Assembly (NCBI GenBank): GCA_033558025.1
Contig: JAUCEF010000014.1
Location: 2,170,001-2,234,000, forward strand
DNA: 64,000 nucleotides
Reading direction: 5' to 3'
Source: Phytophthora sp. 'mugwort'
Lineage: Eukaryota > Oomycota > Peronosporomycetes > Peronosporales > Peronosporaceae
Shown in pieces: positions 30,693-42,501 of the stretch (position 1 is its first letter; each line of letters opens with the position of its first letter). The position numbers were made by a program, and so were the translations under genes. The notes under the pieces were generated by a model. It saw only the letters and a program-made list of their open reading frames with translations, was not told where the DNA came from and made no database searches.

Positions 30693-32131
30693 CATTGCAT
30701 CCGAGAAAGCCCAGCGTCAGTTCGCGACAGACTGGGATGCATTCCAGGGGCATCCAGTGGAGGGGCTAGTCAAGAAATACAGGGACACGGTTTTTCGTGC
30801 CGAGCTGCCAGCTACTCCACCAACACGTACGATTGATGTCGAAGCTGAGATTGCGCTCACGGACGAATCACCCGTTGCTCGCAAACAGTTCCGACTGAGT
30901 GCTGAGGTGAAGGAGGTTGTGCGAGAATGGACACGAGAAATGCTGGCAAACAACATGATCCGTCCAAGTCGCCTTTCTCATCGCCAACATTCTGCGTCCG
31001 TAAAACAGTTGGTTGGCGTATCATTCACGATTTCCGAGCGATAAACATCCCCATTCGCGTCCCAGCAACACCCATTCCGCGCAACGAAGACATATACGAC
31101 GCAATGGCAAAAGGTCGCATCTTCTCCGCGATGGACTTGTTGTGGGGATTTTTTCAAGTACGGCTGCGCGAACAGGACATCACGTACACCGCTTTCTCAA
31201 CACCTCACGGTCAGTTCGAATATCTCGCGACACCCATGGGTTTATCGTCGAGTCCGTCTGCATTCAACCGTTTGATACAGACCGTCTTTGAAGACCAGCG
31301 CGAATTTTGTCGCGCATATTTTGACGATCTATTCGTCTTCACGACGAACCACTCAATGTCAGACCATCGTGCGGCGCGCGACAAGGTGCTGAATCGCTGT
31401 TCAGAGTAGCAGCTATACGTAAAACTCTCGAAGTGCACATTTTGTGCGGACGAAGTACCATGACTCGGCGACTACATTGGTCGCAATGGCATTCGCATGG
31501 ATCCGGACAAGATCAAATGCATCCGCGAGTGCCTATGCCACGAACAAAGCGCGAACTACAGCCATTCATCGGAACTTGCGTTTACGTTTTGAAGTACTGC
31601 CCTGAGTTTGCTGCGCTGTCGCCTCCACTCACGGAGGCTACCATGGGCAAGACAAAGCACGAAAAGAATAGTGCTTGACGAAGAGCAACAGCGGTGCTTC
31701 GCAAAGCTCTAGAAGTGGCGGTCATCCTCTCCTGTCCTATCGCATCCTGGTACGACGCGACCATTCCAGGTCAAGTGGACGCATCGGACTACGCCGTGGG
31801 AGGCTACCTCTTCCAACTCGACGCAAATGGAAATGAGCAAGTCGTCGCCTATGGAGGTCGAAGCTTACCACAGCAGAGCGGATGTACCCGACACGCGAAA
31901 AAGAATTACTTGCAGCGCTACATGCGATGTGCATGTGGAAGATTACTTGATCGACAAACCACTCTACATCGACACCAATCACCTTACTTTGGAATCGATC
32001 CTTCAGCAAACGACATGCTCACAGCGTCTCGCGCGTTTGGCTGAATGAATTGAGTTTCTCCCAGCCGCGTTTTCGCTGGATCCCTGGTGAGACCAATATC
32101 GTGGCCGACGCCATCTCCAGAAGCCCATAGT
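30693..32131 (+). pseudogene. Gypsy reverse transcriptase and RNase H, frameshifted
   Basis: Pieces read SPVARKQFRLSAEVKEVV, GWRIIHDFRAINIPIRVPAT, IFSAMDLLWGFFQVRLRE, TPMGLSSSPSAFNRL and AYFDDLFVF, so the YxDD catalytic motif is kept as YFDD. RNase H follows with QVDASDYAVGGYLFQLD and EQVVAYGGRSLP, then FRWIPGETNIVADAISR-like sequence to about 32,131. Stops occur near 31,410 and 31,675. Confidence 0.88.
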
Positions 32132-32235
32132 TAGCAGACTCTGACCAGCCCGCCCACGTTTCGCTCGGTGCGCTGCTTTCCCAGCTAAGCGCCTATCAAG
32201 CGCTCGTCTCCGTTGATGACGCGTTCATCCACTAC

Positions 32236-33560
32236 ATGCGCCAGCGACCATATATCCATGACCAGTGCAAACGTTTGTGCAGTGAAGACGAAGTATTTGG
32301 TCCTATCGTTCAGCATCTCGCTTCCCCGCCGGCTCCAGCTACAGTTCCAATCGACGTTCATCCGACTTTGCGAGCGAAGGTTCCACATTTTTTCGTCGAG
32401 GACGACTTGCTTTTCTTCCAGCCGGACGCACTTTTTCTCCACGACGTCTCTGCGTGCCGAATGATACTGATCTGCGCAATGCTGTATTCTTTGAGTGCCA
32501 TGACACGGCCGCATGCAGTCATTCCGGCTCCGCTAAGACGCTCGCGACCGCGCAAACGAAGTTTCTCTGGATTAACATGGGCAAGTCTATCGCCAAATAC
32601 GTCCAATCTTGTGAGCTGTGTCAGCACGTGAAAGAAGCGCAGCACAAGCCGGCAGGGTTGCTACACTCACTCGATATCCCTATAAGCGCTGGACACGCAT
32701 GTCGATGGACGTCATGCCTGACCTGCCGCTGACCAGATCGAAGTACGACACGATTTTAGTTATTCTCGATCGGCTGACCAAGCGTGCGCATTTTATTCCA
32801 ACGATCAAGACTCTCAGCGCCAAGGATACCGCCCGACTTTTTCTGCGCGAATATGTTCGTCTTCACGGGTTTCCCGATCTATCGTCACCGGTCGAGACCC
32901 GCGGTTCCTGTCCTCCTTCTGGCGTACACTGGTTTCAAGCCAAGGTTCGCAGATCCATGCCAGCACAGCATTCAAACCATCGACGGACGGTCAGAACGAG
33001 TGTAGTCATCGGTTTATCAACGACTACTTGCGCGCCTTCGTGGCGCTAACACATGATGATTGGGACGTTTGTTGCTCATGGCCGAGTTTGCTTACAATTC
33101 TCGATTACAATCCAGCATTTCCATGATCCCTCTCACTGCCGATCTGGGATACACGCCGCGAGCATTTGATGACCACACCCTGCTGCAGAGTCCACAGATG
33201 CCTGCTGACGCGTTCATCTTTGCAGAACACCAGCAGCACGTACTCCAGCAGTGCCGGGCCAATCTCGACTCGGCCCAGGCCAGTATGAAGCGTTTCTTCG
33301 ACCACAATCGGCCCAATTAACAGTTCATGGTCGGCATTCTAGTGCTACTCGACACGCTGCACCTCGACCTCGCCCATATCGGCACCAAAGGCAGACGGAA
33401 ACTCGCTGCTCAATTCATCGGTCCCTACTGTGTCCTGGAATGCACAACACCGGACACTTACCGCATCTCTTGCCGCCCGGCATTCGACTACACGACGAAT
33501 TCCACGTCTCGTACCTGCGCAAATACCACGAAGATACGAACGAACCCCAAGCGAATTAAT
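32236..33560 (+). pseudogene. Gypsy integrase, frameshifted
   Basis: An HHCC zinc region is visible (ECHDTAACSHSGSAKTLA then CELCQHVKE). A catalytic core follows with MSMDVMPDLPLTRSKYDTIL, RLTKRAHFIPTIKTLSAK and a C-terminal AEFAYNSRLQSSI block, then RKLAAQFIGPYCVLECTTPD. The second catalytic Asp region is disrupted near 32,890-32,990. No chromodomain is clear after it. Confidence 0.85.
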
Positions 33561-33922
33561 AACGTGCCTCGTCTCATCACTCGCGATGGCTTCGAAGGGA
33601 ACCAGATCCGCGCCGTTGTCGGACAGCGCAAGCGTCGAGGTATCCAGCAATACAAAACAAGTGGTACGACCGTGACGTGCCAGATACGTGGAGCCCGAGA
33701 GCGAACTCACCCAGGCTGCAGGTCTAATCGCAGAGTTCTTGACATCGGCTGCAGTGACAACTACCGTATCGCGGTCACACGCCGAACCGGCTGCATCGAT
33801 TTCATCCGCGCCATCGGCTACTGCTATGCCACCACGACGCAGTCAGCATCGGTCCGACGCACCGCCAATTCGGATAACGACGCTACGCCGCTGCACGCAT
33901 AAGCGCGCTTCGAAGGAGGGAC

Positions 33923-34170
33923 TGTAAGAGAGGCAACCTAAATCAGTGCAGCCGACTGCCAATCCTCTTGGCAATCGTCAAGTTCAAGCTCCAGCGCAAG
34001 CTCAAGTTCAATTCTATGCTCAAGCTCAAGTCATTCTTAAGTGCAAGTTCAAGGCAGCACAGGACGAGCCTTACCTTTTGTTTTAGCTTTTCTCATTCTT
34101 GAATTTCCATCTAAGCCAATACACTCATTCGTTTGGCTACAAGTCAAGTCTCACCGCCAAGTGCGTGACA
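33923..34170 (+). repeat. 3' LTR
   Basis: 248 bases, about 93% like the 5' LTR by eye, with an extra stretch of about 24 bases (near 34,006-34,030) rich in CAAGTTCAA/CTCAAG, apparently an expansion of a local repeat. Followed by TCGTA. Confidence 0.93.
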
Positions 34171-34305
34171 TCGTAGATACACAAAATAGACATTGCTCGA
34201 AATGCGCACTAAAAATTAGTTAGTCTTTACTACATGTACACAATACCCACCCGATCGTAGCAGAGGTGGGCCACCTTACCACTGAGACCAATAATGTCAC
34301 CGTGT

Positions 34306-34333
34306 CCGCGTAGCGGGCGCGCAGAGCGCTACT
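34306..34333 (+). repeat. Helitron B 3' terminus (hairpin plus CTACT)
   Basis: CCGC (34,306-34,309) and GCGG (34,313-34,316) pair around GTA. Then come GCGCGCAGAGCG and CTACT (34,329-34,333). The last part, CAGAGCGCTA, is the same as in Helitron A. Confidence 0.6.
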
Positions 34334-34478
34334 GTTACTACAGAAATACCGCTATGCTCGCGACGGTTGAAACAAACGCATTGCCAAAAAGTTAGTTTTA
34401 GGAAACATATCAATAATGCAAGAAACGTGTAAAATGGACAAATGTGCGTCCTCCAAAGCGACGGTAGTAACATCATTC

Positions 34479-37473
34479 CTAGGCACTACGCGCAGTCTCA
34501 AGCCCCATATCACGACAAAAGTCGCTTTCCATTTGCTTGAAGCCCTCGTCGTCCGCTCCAACTGGACCCGACCGCGTCAAATCGGCCTCTTTCCCGGCCA
34601 GCGACGCCAAGTTGCTTGCGGCTGCTGTTCCGGGCGGAGCTGCGTCCTCACCACGGCTTTGTCGCAAGCTAGGCGCACCGTTATCGCTGGCAGAACCATT
34701 AACTTTCAAGGCAGCGCGTGTGGCTTTCATTCGTTCACTCTCGCGCTTGAAATACGCTTCCATGGCCACGCGCTCGCCACTTGTTGGGCGGGACAACGTT
34801 CGGGGCACCTCCAAGATGTGCAGGTTACCAATCTGGTCACCGACTGCGACGAGTTGCTGCTTAATATTTGGTATACCGGTGGCATTGCCAGTGCCAACGG
34901 GGGCACCTGGTCCTAGGTTGTTGCGGCCTCTTGTACCTGTGGCACCGTCCGTGGCCTTCGCTCGACCAGCTCCCGTGCCGGCACCGCCTCCACCACCTGT
35001 TGAGACGTTTACCGGGTTGGTCGTCACCAATTGAGGACGGAACTCAACCGATGTAAGTGCACACGCCGTGACTCCGATAGACAAACTTGGTCGATGCGAT
35101 TGATCCAAAAAGTCCCAAACTTCCAACATGCCGTCGGCTTTACCCAGGAAAATGACACCTGGTCGGGACGGGGAGAACGCTACACAGGTGATGGCCGACG
35201 GTGTGAGTGGAGACACAAAGATCGGAGCGTTGAGTGCCGCACTGGAAGTAGTAGCGTTCTCCCCTGTAATTCCTCCTTCGTGTTGCTGCGAGACATTCCA
35301 GAGATGGAAATGGGATTCACTTGCCGTCATAAAGATGTTAGGGTAGAACGGCGAAGCGCACAACCCCAAGATGGGGCGAGAATGATCTCGACATAGCCAT
35401 TGCACGTATTCGACCCCTTCATCGCCATTCCTGGCATTTCCGTCGTCCCCTTTGTTGCCTTTAGCTGGAGCATGAGGACGCCAATCGGCGCAGACGAACT
35501 CGCCCTCTTCAGTACCGCAGTAAAATTTACTGGTAAGCGTTGGCACGCCCCCGGCGCCTCCGTCGCCCGCTCCAGTACTGGTTTCCTCACGCGTTTTTTC
35601 CAGCCAAAGCGTTTGCAGTGTCAACTCGGCGGGACTGTCCAGTTTCGTCAACGAGATGGAGTAAATCGGCACGAAATGCACATCTGGCGCCGCCACGCCG
35701 TCCTTCGAACTCGCCGTGCCCGCTTTATCGACCTTTGTACGTGTCATGCTGCGGTACTTTGGGTCTCTGAACCGCAAGTCCCAGAAGGAAACTTGTCCAT
35801 CGGCGGCGATCGTCACGAACTGGTTCACAGCTCCTGCGTCTGCACCTGTGGACGCGACGACGTGTCCTCGGCTATTGACTTCGACACCTGCAGGTAACCA
35901 CTGTAGATCCGCGACAGGCCGTCGATGGCTTACATCGATGTACGACACGTACAGCGGCTTGACTGGTGGCACCTGTTTCTGTGTGTCATCATCTCCACGG
36001 CCACTTTTGATAGTATTTGATCCAGTAGCTGGGGCGGCACTGGCGCCACCAGAACCCGAAGACGTCTTGGTCGTTCTCATCTTTGAGAGCAAATGTTCCG
36101 CTTTGGAGAAGTCCCAGACGAGCACTTGTCCATTGTAGAGACCAGCGGCGACGAGGTGCGGAGCGGCGGGGTTGAAGCGCATGGTGAGCACGTCTTGTGG
36201 TGATTCCAGCATGATCTGCGGGTGGATGAGATCCACGAAGTTCCAGACGAGGATAAACGAGCTCTCGACCGTATCAAGCAGGTCGAGACGCCTCGCGAAC
36301 GACGCGTTAGCTGCAGCGGCAACTGCGACGACGCCATACCGTCTCGGATGCCAGTCGATCGCCGGCAGCGTCTTGTTTTTACTGTAGACGAGATCTGTGA
36401 AGCTCCGTAATTCTCGCATGGCGTTCTCGTTGTTCTTGTTGCCCAGTGACGCGTCCTCTTCCTCAAACAAGTGGGCGAACGGGTCCAAGAACACGTCCAG
36501 CGTTTCGTTCTGTTGGAGTGCCCGCTCCACACGCGGCAACACGCGCGCCAAGAACGCTTGGATCTTGTCGCTGTCCATCTCGGTTCGACGCCGGGCCGGT
36601 TCCATCACAATCGGTTCGTATTGAAGCGCGCTGTTCACCGATCGGAACCAGCTCGTCTGTGTACTGCCGTCTACCAGCGGCGGCGTTCCCTGCAGCCCGA
36701 CATCCTGTTCCATGCGTGTGAGCTCGTAGTTCGGGTCCTTATGCTGCCGCCACTCTACAAAACCTGCACGATCCACCCGTGAGCTCATGAACATCAAACG
36801 AGGGCTGCGTCAGACGTACACTGGTCCGCGTCGCGGTCGCTGAACTTGTAGTCTGCGTTGAGTTCGTCAGACATCTTCGTGACCGACATGGTTATCTATG
36901 ACGGAAGACCCACACACTTAGCGACAGTCGAACATGTCTATAGTAAATGATGCGTACCAGAGGTCGGCAAGGTTTTACACTAAGCGCTTCGACATCGTCG
37001 TGCGTCTCGCGGGCCGTGGCCGACGTCCACGGACGTGAGAGCACTGGTTTATCCTCGTACATGATCTTGGACATGTCGTTGGCGTCTGCGACGGCGGCGG
37101 CCTCTTTCTCCTGAGCTGCGAGTGCATCAAGTCGCTCGTGTTCTCGACGCTTGATGAGCTCCATCTGCGATTCGGACGCTCGACGTGTAAGACAGAGCAG
37201 CCAGTTCTCTCCATACGTCTCGTTCGGGTCGGCCACGATGAGGACGTCGTCGCCCGCCGGCATCTTGGCGATCTCGGCTCGGAACTCGTGGAACGGACAC
37301 ATGAAGCCGACCTGCGCGATCTGTACCAGCACTTCCTGACGCGTAAACACCTTGAACTCGACGGTCTCCCGTAACCCGCTGCCGGTTTTAAGCCCCAGCG
37401 TCTCCATTTCACGCATAGAGATCATCATAGGACGCGTGCCCTCCGGGGCCGGCGCCGGTTCCTTCGCCCCCAT
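34479..37473 (-). CDS. WD-repeat dynein intermediate chain, WDR63/DNAI3-like
   Basis: Three exons: 37,473-36,958, 36,895-36,820 and 36,763-34,479, joined over GT-AG introns of 62 and 56 bases in consistent phase; about 958 residues. The start is the ATG at 37,471-37,473 (MGAKEPAP). The middle has QTSWFRSVNSALQYEPI, ERALQQNETLDVFLDPFAHL and LRSFTDLVYSKNKTLPAIDW, matching WDR63. WD-type repeats run from there (HPRRYGVVAVA, FNPAAPHLVAAGLYNGQVLV, WLCRDHSRPILGLCASPF, FSPSRPGVIFLGKADGMLEV). WDR63/DNAI3 is an intermediate chain of inner-arm axonemal dynein, so this gene should serve the flagella of zoospores. The glycine- and alanine-rich loops between repeats are an insertion style common in oomycete proteins. 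Confidence 0.9.
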
Positions 37474-37590
37474 CAAAGAGTCACACAAGCTCGAAACACA
37501 AGAATGGAACGGCTAGTGCATTTAATAGTCGTCCGACCTTTCACCAGGAAGGATTCCCCACCTTAAAACATCCCTATCATAAAGTCCATG

Positions 37591-40500
37591 TTAAAAGTTC
37601 TCGAGCCAGTCGAGATCCCCGCTGTCCCGTGCGACGGGTTCCAGCGTCGGCATCTCGGCGGTGGTACCAGATGCAAGCTGTTCCGCCATGAGCTTGGACA
37701 AGGCTTCGGCGTGTTCTTGATCCGTCGTCTTGGACGCCAGCACGACCCAGTCGATCCCGTGGAACCACGCGTGTGCACGGATAACCGAGCCGCCTTTGAC
37801 AATGTCGACCAGTCCCTGGCCACCTAGACGATCATCGGGGAACGGGTCCAGTAGCTGCTGCACGAGACTGCAGGCTTCCGGGGACAAGCCGTCGCGCGTG
37901 AACTTGAGCGCGCCTTTGTTGTGCCGCGAGATCTTGGAGTATACGGCCATCGTCACGTCCTTCTCATTAAGACGCGAAGTCGCTTCCGGCCCGAAGCTCT
38001 TGTCCGCGATGCTGGCACCGGCCGGTTCCTCGTCGTTCGTACCGAGTGAAAACGGCGTGTGGCCGCACAACATCTCGTAGATGAGAATACCGAGCGACCA
38101 AATGTCGGCGCTCGACGTGTGACCACGAGCGGAGACCATCTCCGGTGCCATGTACTCTGGTGTACCGCAAATCGTGTACGTTCGAGTCTCATCAGGTAAG
38201 CGCTTCATGTGTCTGAAGTCGTGCAGTTGCAGGTACCCACGCGTGTCAACCATGACGTTTTCACTGCTGAGGTTCCGGTACGCGTAGCCTGCTTGGTGGA
38301 TAGACTCGAGCATGAGCAGAGCTTGGGCTGCGAAGCTGCGCGCCGTTAACTCGTTGGCAAACCGACCGTTTGGCTCATCAGCCAGCATCGCCGCCAAGTC
38401 TGTCACCATAACAGTGTCAAACGACAGGTACAGCGCGCGCTCGTCCCGCCAGGACGCGACCATCTCGGGCACGAGCGGTGTATCCAGCCGGATCGTCTTG
38501 TGGGTCGTCACATACCGCGCAGCTTCGTCGCCACGGCGATCTGCGGCAACTTGCTGCAATGAGAACACGTTCACGGTAATGAAGCGCTTCGTGTCACTCA
38601 CGCCCTGATACAGCGCCAAGAAGCCGAAGTCCGTGGGCTGTAAAACATAGCGGAAGCGCATGTCCTGCGGCCGTAAAGGCCCCATGGCCAACGAGTTGCG
38701 CCTTGATCCGTGCGCGGCCGGGCTGTAAATGAGGTTCTTGACTGCAGTTTCAAAGTTGTGCCGGGCTTCCCGCTGTAGGCGGTCGGCTTCAATCATATCC
38801 TGGAGTGAGCCGAGAACCTCTTCGAACTCGCGACGGCCCACTTGTAGCAGCTTGGTACGGCCCACAGAGATCACGTTAGCAGCTCGCGGAGCATCATTCA
38901 GCAACGCTCGTTCGCCGAAGTACTGGTTCTTCTTGAGTCGTAAGACCTCACGCGACGTCCTTTTCTTGCCGGCACCTGCTGCCGGATCCTCTTCCCAGAT
39001 CGTACAGATCACAGCACCTTCTTGGATCACGTAGAATGTATCTCCAACGTCTCCTTGGTTGATAATGTAGTCGCCGTCGTGGTACACCACTTCAGTCAGA
39101 TTGTTGGCCAAACGCTCAAGCTGTGCCTTTGTTAGCGTCTTGAGCACATCCACCTTCTTTAACGTCTGAATCAGCACTGAGGTAGGTGCCTTAATAAATA
39201 CTCGTCGGAATGCACGACAGTCGATGGCCCAGAGCACACCCGCCGACAGCGCCTTGACGGAAGACGAGCGTGGGCTGTTGTGCATTAATGCCAGCTCACC
39301 AAACGACGCCGGCTGCAAGTCTCCGTGGTGATCCGGTGTCACGGGCGGTTGCGTGTACGTATGCACAATACTCTCGGGCCCTCCTTCCGCACCACGCACG
39401 CTCACTTGGTAATCTCCACACTCGACAATATAAAACTTATCGCCAGGGTCGCCCTGGCGAATCACCATGTCGCCTTCGTGAACGGTGATACGCTCCATGA
39501 CGGCGAAAATGTCGTCCTTCTGGGCTTGAGTGAGCTGTCTAAAGAGCCAATTATTCGTCGTCAAAGCTTCCAGCAAACGGAGCTCGGCCGACGACTTGGG
39601 GATCGCGTGGTCGCTCACACGGTACGCCAAGTCTTCTTCCTTTACGAGCTGCGCCATATCCTTGCGCATCTGTGCACGACGCTTCTCCTTGGACATCCCG
39701 CGACGCACGGGACGAAGCTGCTGTGACACATCCTTCTCGCTTGTCTGTCGAGGTAACCTCCTGGCCAAAGAATTGGTTCGCGGTGAACTTCCGAGCGACG
39801 CGCCGCTGGCCGTGGCAAGCCCTTCGCTGAAGTGGAAATACACGCAAATGACTGTAATGTCGTCCGTGCGCAGCTCGTACGTCAGCCAGAGACGGTAGGA
39901 CTCTGCGACCACCTTGTGGCACGCCTCGAGTGGGTCGTCATACTGAGCCACCATATCCACCACCGCTTGACTTGTGAGGAATTCGAACACGCCGTCACTG
40001 GCAATGATAACAAAACGGTCATCTTCTGTAAGTTGGAGCGACGTGATCTCCGGAACGCCGATGACACCCAGCGTCTCGGCAATTTCATCGCCAAGACTTC
40101 GCGTGAACGCTGTACCGGGGAAAGCCCCATACGGCGACCAAATACGCGGCGGATCGCCATCCTCATCCACTTGGTCGTTCAAGTTCGCCGCCCAGTTCTG
40201 CAAAAAAAAAATAAACAACAACAAAAAACACGTAAATGTAACTAAGTATTTCGACGTATCAGCAAAAGAAAACAGTACGTTGCCAAATGACGTACATCAT
40301 GCACAGGAGCAATCCCTTCAAGCTGGTCCATGGTAAGGACGCGTGCTCCTGATCTTTTCACACGCTCTCGTTCATCCTGTTGTTTTAAACGAAAGATAAT
40401 AAAAAAACACTTTAGCTATAGGCAGCTTAAAGAATCACGGTCGGTACGTACCGATCGATAGGGAGTTTGATCGACTGAAAGAGGCTGCGCGACGAGTTTT

Positions 40501-41148
40501 CCTTCGCTCATGGTGGCAATTACAGCTCTCGAGTCGCCGACATTCGCGACGTGAATGGTTTCACCGTCAAGGAACATACAGATCGCTGTAGTGCCACTTA
40601 AACTGTCGTCGATGCGCGACGCATGCAGACGCGCGTTGGTCTCTTCGAACGACTTGGAATATGCTTCCAGGAACGAGCAGTTCTTTCGGTCTAGAATCCG
40701 GACGAGTCGTTCAGGACACTCCTTGCGCACGAACGAGGCACAGAGGTCCCCGGTCGTGCCGTGGCCATCAAACACACCAAAGTACATCTTGGCGGCGTCG
40801 CCCATGAAGGCTGGGAGGATGGTGCAGCTGTCTTGGTTCGGCTTGTCAAGAGCTACAATATACGGTAATAAGACTATCATAAGTGCCCAAATGGGTTCCA
40901 TAGAGTCGAGTGAACTTACCATCAGGATAGTACCCTCGTTGCGAGACGAAGGCGTACTGGGCGTTCAGCTTGGGCGTCACTTTCGTCTTCATCGTCTTCG
41001 GTGAACAAACGATGCGGGAGTTGATTTGTTCCTTGGTGAGCGGTGAGCGCACGGCCTTGTTGGGACCGGCCCAATTGTTGGGACCTGGCTGGGGCACGAT
41101 CTTGGTTTCCCTATCCGGTCGCTGCAAGATGGAGGCGCCGCAGCCCAT
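37591..41148 (-). CDS. PP2C phosphatase, cyclic-nucleotide-binding and kinase-fold fusion protein
   Basis: Four exons: 41,148-40,920, 40,852-40,452, 40,376-40,296 and 40,197-37,591 (GT-AG introns 67, 75, 98 bases; phases agree), about 1105 residues. The start MGCGAS suggests N-myristoylation and palmitoylation. PP2C (about residues 60-345) keeps FGVFDGHG, ANVGDSRAVI, IIASDGVFEFL and TDDITV. Two cNMP-binding domains follow (FGELALMHNSPRSSSV; FGERALLNDAPRAANV), then a kinase fold (about 780-1060) with GTPEYMAPEMV and DIWSLGILIYEML. The order matches the PP2C-PKG fusion known from plants. The kinase lacks the usual catalytic Asp (YRNLSSEN for YRDLKPEN), the DFG Gly (DFR) and an obvious ATP-binding Lys, so it is probably a pseudokinase, while the phosphatase looks active. 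Role: cyclic-nucleotide-controlled dephosphorylation, by inference. Confidence 0.9.
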
Positions 41149-41433
41149 GCTCACTGCCTTGTGAGAGAGTCCTCTGTTCTTCTTCACTGCACTCCGAACT
41201 TTAAGACGGGCAGCAGACGCTATCAAAATAGATCCATCAGCATTAACGCCTCGATGGCACCAGTTTTAGTTCGGATGCATCGCAATAATCCGAAAACAGC
41301 AACTAATTAACCCCGTTATCCGATTAATGTGCAGATAATTTCATTGCTTGAACTGGAAGTGCGTCTAAAAATGTTATATTTCCAGCCCGCGAGGTCATCT
41401 AAACATCTCGTTTGTACGGGGCTGGGTCTGTCT

Positions 41434-42501
41434 TCATACATTGTCCTGTGTTGCCTGCTCTTCATGCGACTGTAGACGGCGCACCATGTCGCCGTGGTCC
41501 CTCAGAGGAGGCTGTTCCTCTCTGCCTAGTAAGACCGTGTCTTCGCGGATCTCGGCCGACGCACCCTTCTTCATCTTAATATGTGCATTCGGTGAGTACA
41601 CTTCCTCGTTGTTAAACCACTTGCAGCTTACGTACTGCACCTTGCAGCGATTGTAGTGAATCATCTTGCCCACTGTCTTGTCTTCGCCGTAGTCGAGTCC
41701 GTCCAACTCGACAAAAATCGGCTTCTCGAGCATGCATTTAAGCAATGCGCTGCCTACAAAGTACGAGCCGCCCGTGGCGAACACGTACGAATTGGTGTTG
41801 GTGACGTCCCCGACGTTGACGTGCATGTCGCCGGCGTAGCATGAATCCAGGTCCGTGCACTTCTTGAGACACTGATAGTAATGCGGCCAGTAGATGACGG
41901 CCTCATCGTCCTGCTTGAGCAGATGATTGCGAGGGTCTGCGGCGTGTACGTGGCTCATGATGGTCACCGTCTTGTTGTGCAGGTTCATGTAGCTGTCCAC
42001 GCCCGTGTGGCGCACGACGCGCAGACTCTCTTCAAGCGCTGGCGGCACGACCACGTCGTCATGCGCGAACAGGATGGTGTGTGGGCTGGCAATAAAGCCC
42101 AAAAAGTCCCAGTTGGTCTTCTTGCACACGAACACGACGCGCTGGGTGTGCTCGATGAGCGAGGCCGTGAGCTTCTCGACGAGTCCCACCTCGGTCGTGG
42201 GTAGCACCTCGGCCGTAAAGCCCAGTCGCACGTGACAGAAGAATAGAAGAAGCTGAGCGTAGTAGCCCAACGCGAAACCCGCGGCCAGTAGCCCAAGCAG
42301 CGCCGGGAGGCGGCGCAGTGCGCGTTGACGCGCCGAGAGAGGACGCAGTCCGCGCGCAGCCGCCGCTTTTTCCCGCTCCTTGAAGCGCGTGCGCGGCGAG
42401 TCCGGCGTGTCGGAGTGCGTCTCTGGGAAGCTGCCGGTGCTGGCGTTGCGCGTGCGGCGGTGCGCCGTCGGCAGCAGCGGCGACGAGCCCTCCCACACCA
42501 T
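41434..42501 (-). CDS. Type II membrane glycosyltransferase-like protein (GT31-like)
   Basis: Single exon, 355 residues, ATG at 42,499-42,501. A basic cytosolic N-terminus of about 60 residues is followed by one hydrophobic helix (ALLGLLAAGFALGYYAQLLLF), the topology of a Golgi enzyme. The lumenal part has ILFAHDDVVVPPALEES with a DD-type metal site, SYVFATGGSYFVGSALLKCM and GLDYGEDKTVGKMIH. These resemble the DxD, GGG and ED-x-x-G blocks of beta-1,3-galactosyltransferase-like (GT31) enzymes. The match is by motif order only, and the protein is short for the family. Donor and acceptor sugars cannot be told. Confidence 0.6.
   Translation of the reverse strand: MVWEGSSPLLPTAHRRTRNASTGSFPETHSDTPDSPRTRFKEREKAAAARGLRPLSARQRALRRLPALLGLLAAGFALGYYAQLLLFFCHVRLGFTAEVLPTTEVGLVEKLTASLIEHTQRVVFVCKKTNWDFLGFIASPHTILFAHDDVVVPPALEESLRVVRHTGVDSYMNLHNKTVTIMSHVHAADPRNHLLKQDDEAVIYWPHYYQCLKKCTDLDSCYAGDMHVNVGDVTNTNSYVFATGGSYFVGSALLKCMLEKPIFVELDGLDYGEDKTVGKMIHYNRCKVQYVSCKWFNNEEVYSPNAHIKMKKGASAEIREDTVLLGREEQPPLRDHGDMVRRLQSHEEQATQDNV

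Larger units (their letters stand above)
28621..34170 (+). mobile_element. Ty3/gypsy LTR retrotransposon
   Basis: Two LTRs start TGTAAGAGAGGCAAC and end GTGCGTGACA. A perfect 5-bp duplication, TCGTA, flanks the element at 28,616-28,620 and 34,171-34,175. A purine-rich tract (AAGGAGGGA, about 33,912-33,920) precedes the 3' LTR. Domain order Gag, zinc knuckle, aspartic protease, RT, RNase H, integrase is that of Ty3/gypsy. Frameshifts throughout, and LTR divergence, show an old insertion. The bases after the 5' LTR (GTTTTAAAAC) do not look like a common tRNA primer site. Confidence 0.95.
26126..34333 (+). mobile_element. Helitron B, internally deleted and split by an LTR retrotransposon
   Basis: Follows Helitron A head to tail. 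It has a 5' part like that of A, an unrecognised GC-rich segment (26,375-26,830) and a PIF1-type helicase (26,836-28,620). After the retrotransposon insertion the tail continues at 34,171 and ends with hairpin CCGC-GTA-GCGG and CTACT at 34,329-34,333. Without the retrotransposon the element is about 2.7 kb, and lacks a recognisable Rep domain. Confidence 0.65.

Noticed and set aside
41441..42204. Plus-strand open frames opposite the glycosyltransferase-like gene
   Set aside because: They are shadows of a long coding frame with clear membrane topology and motifs.
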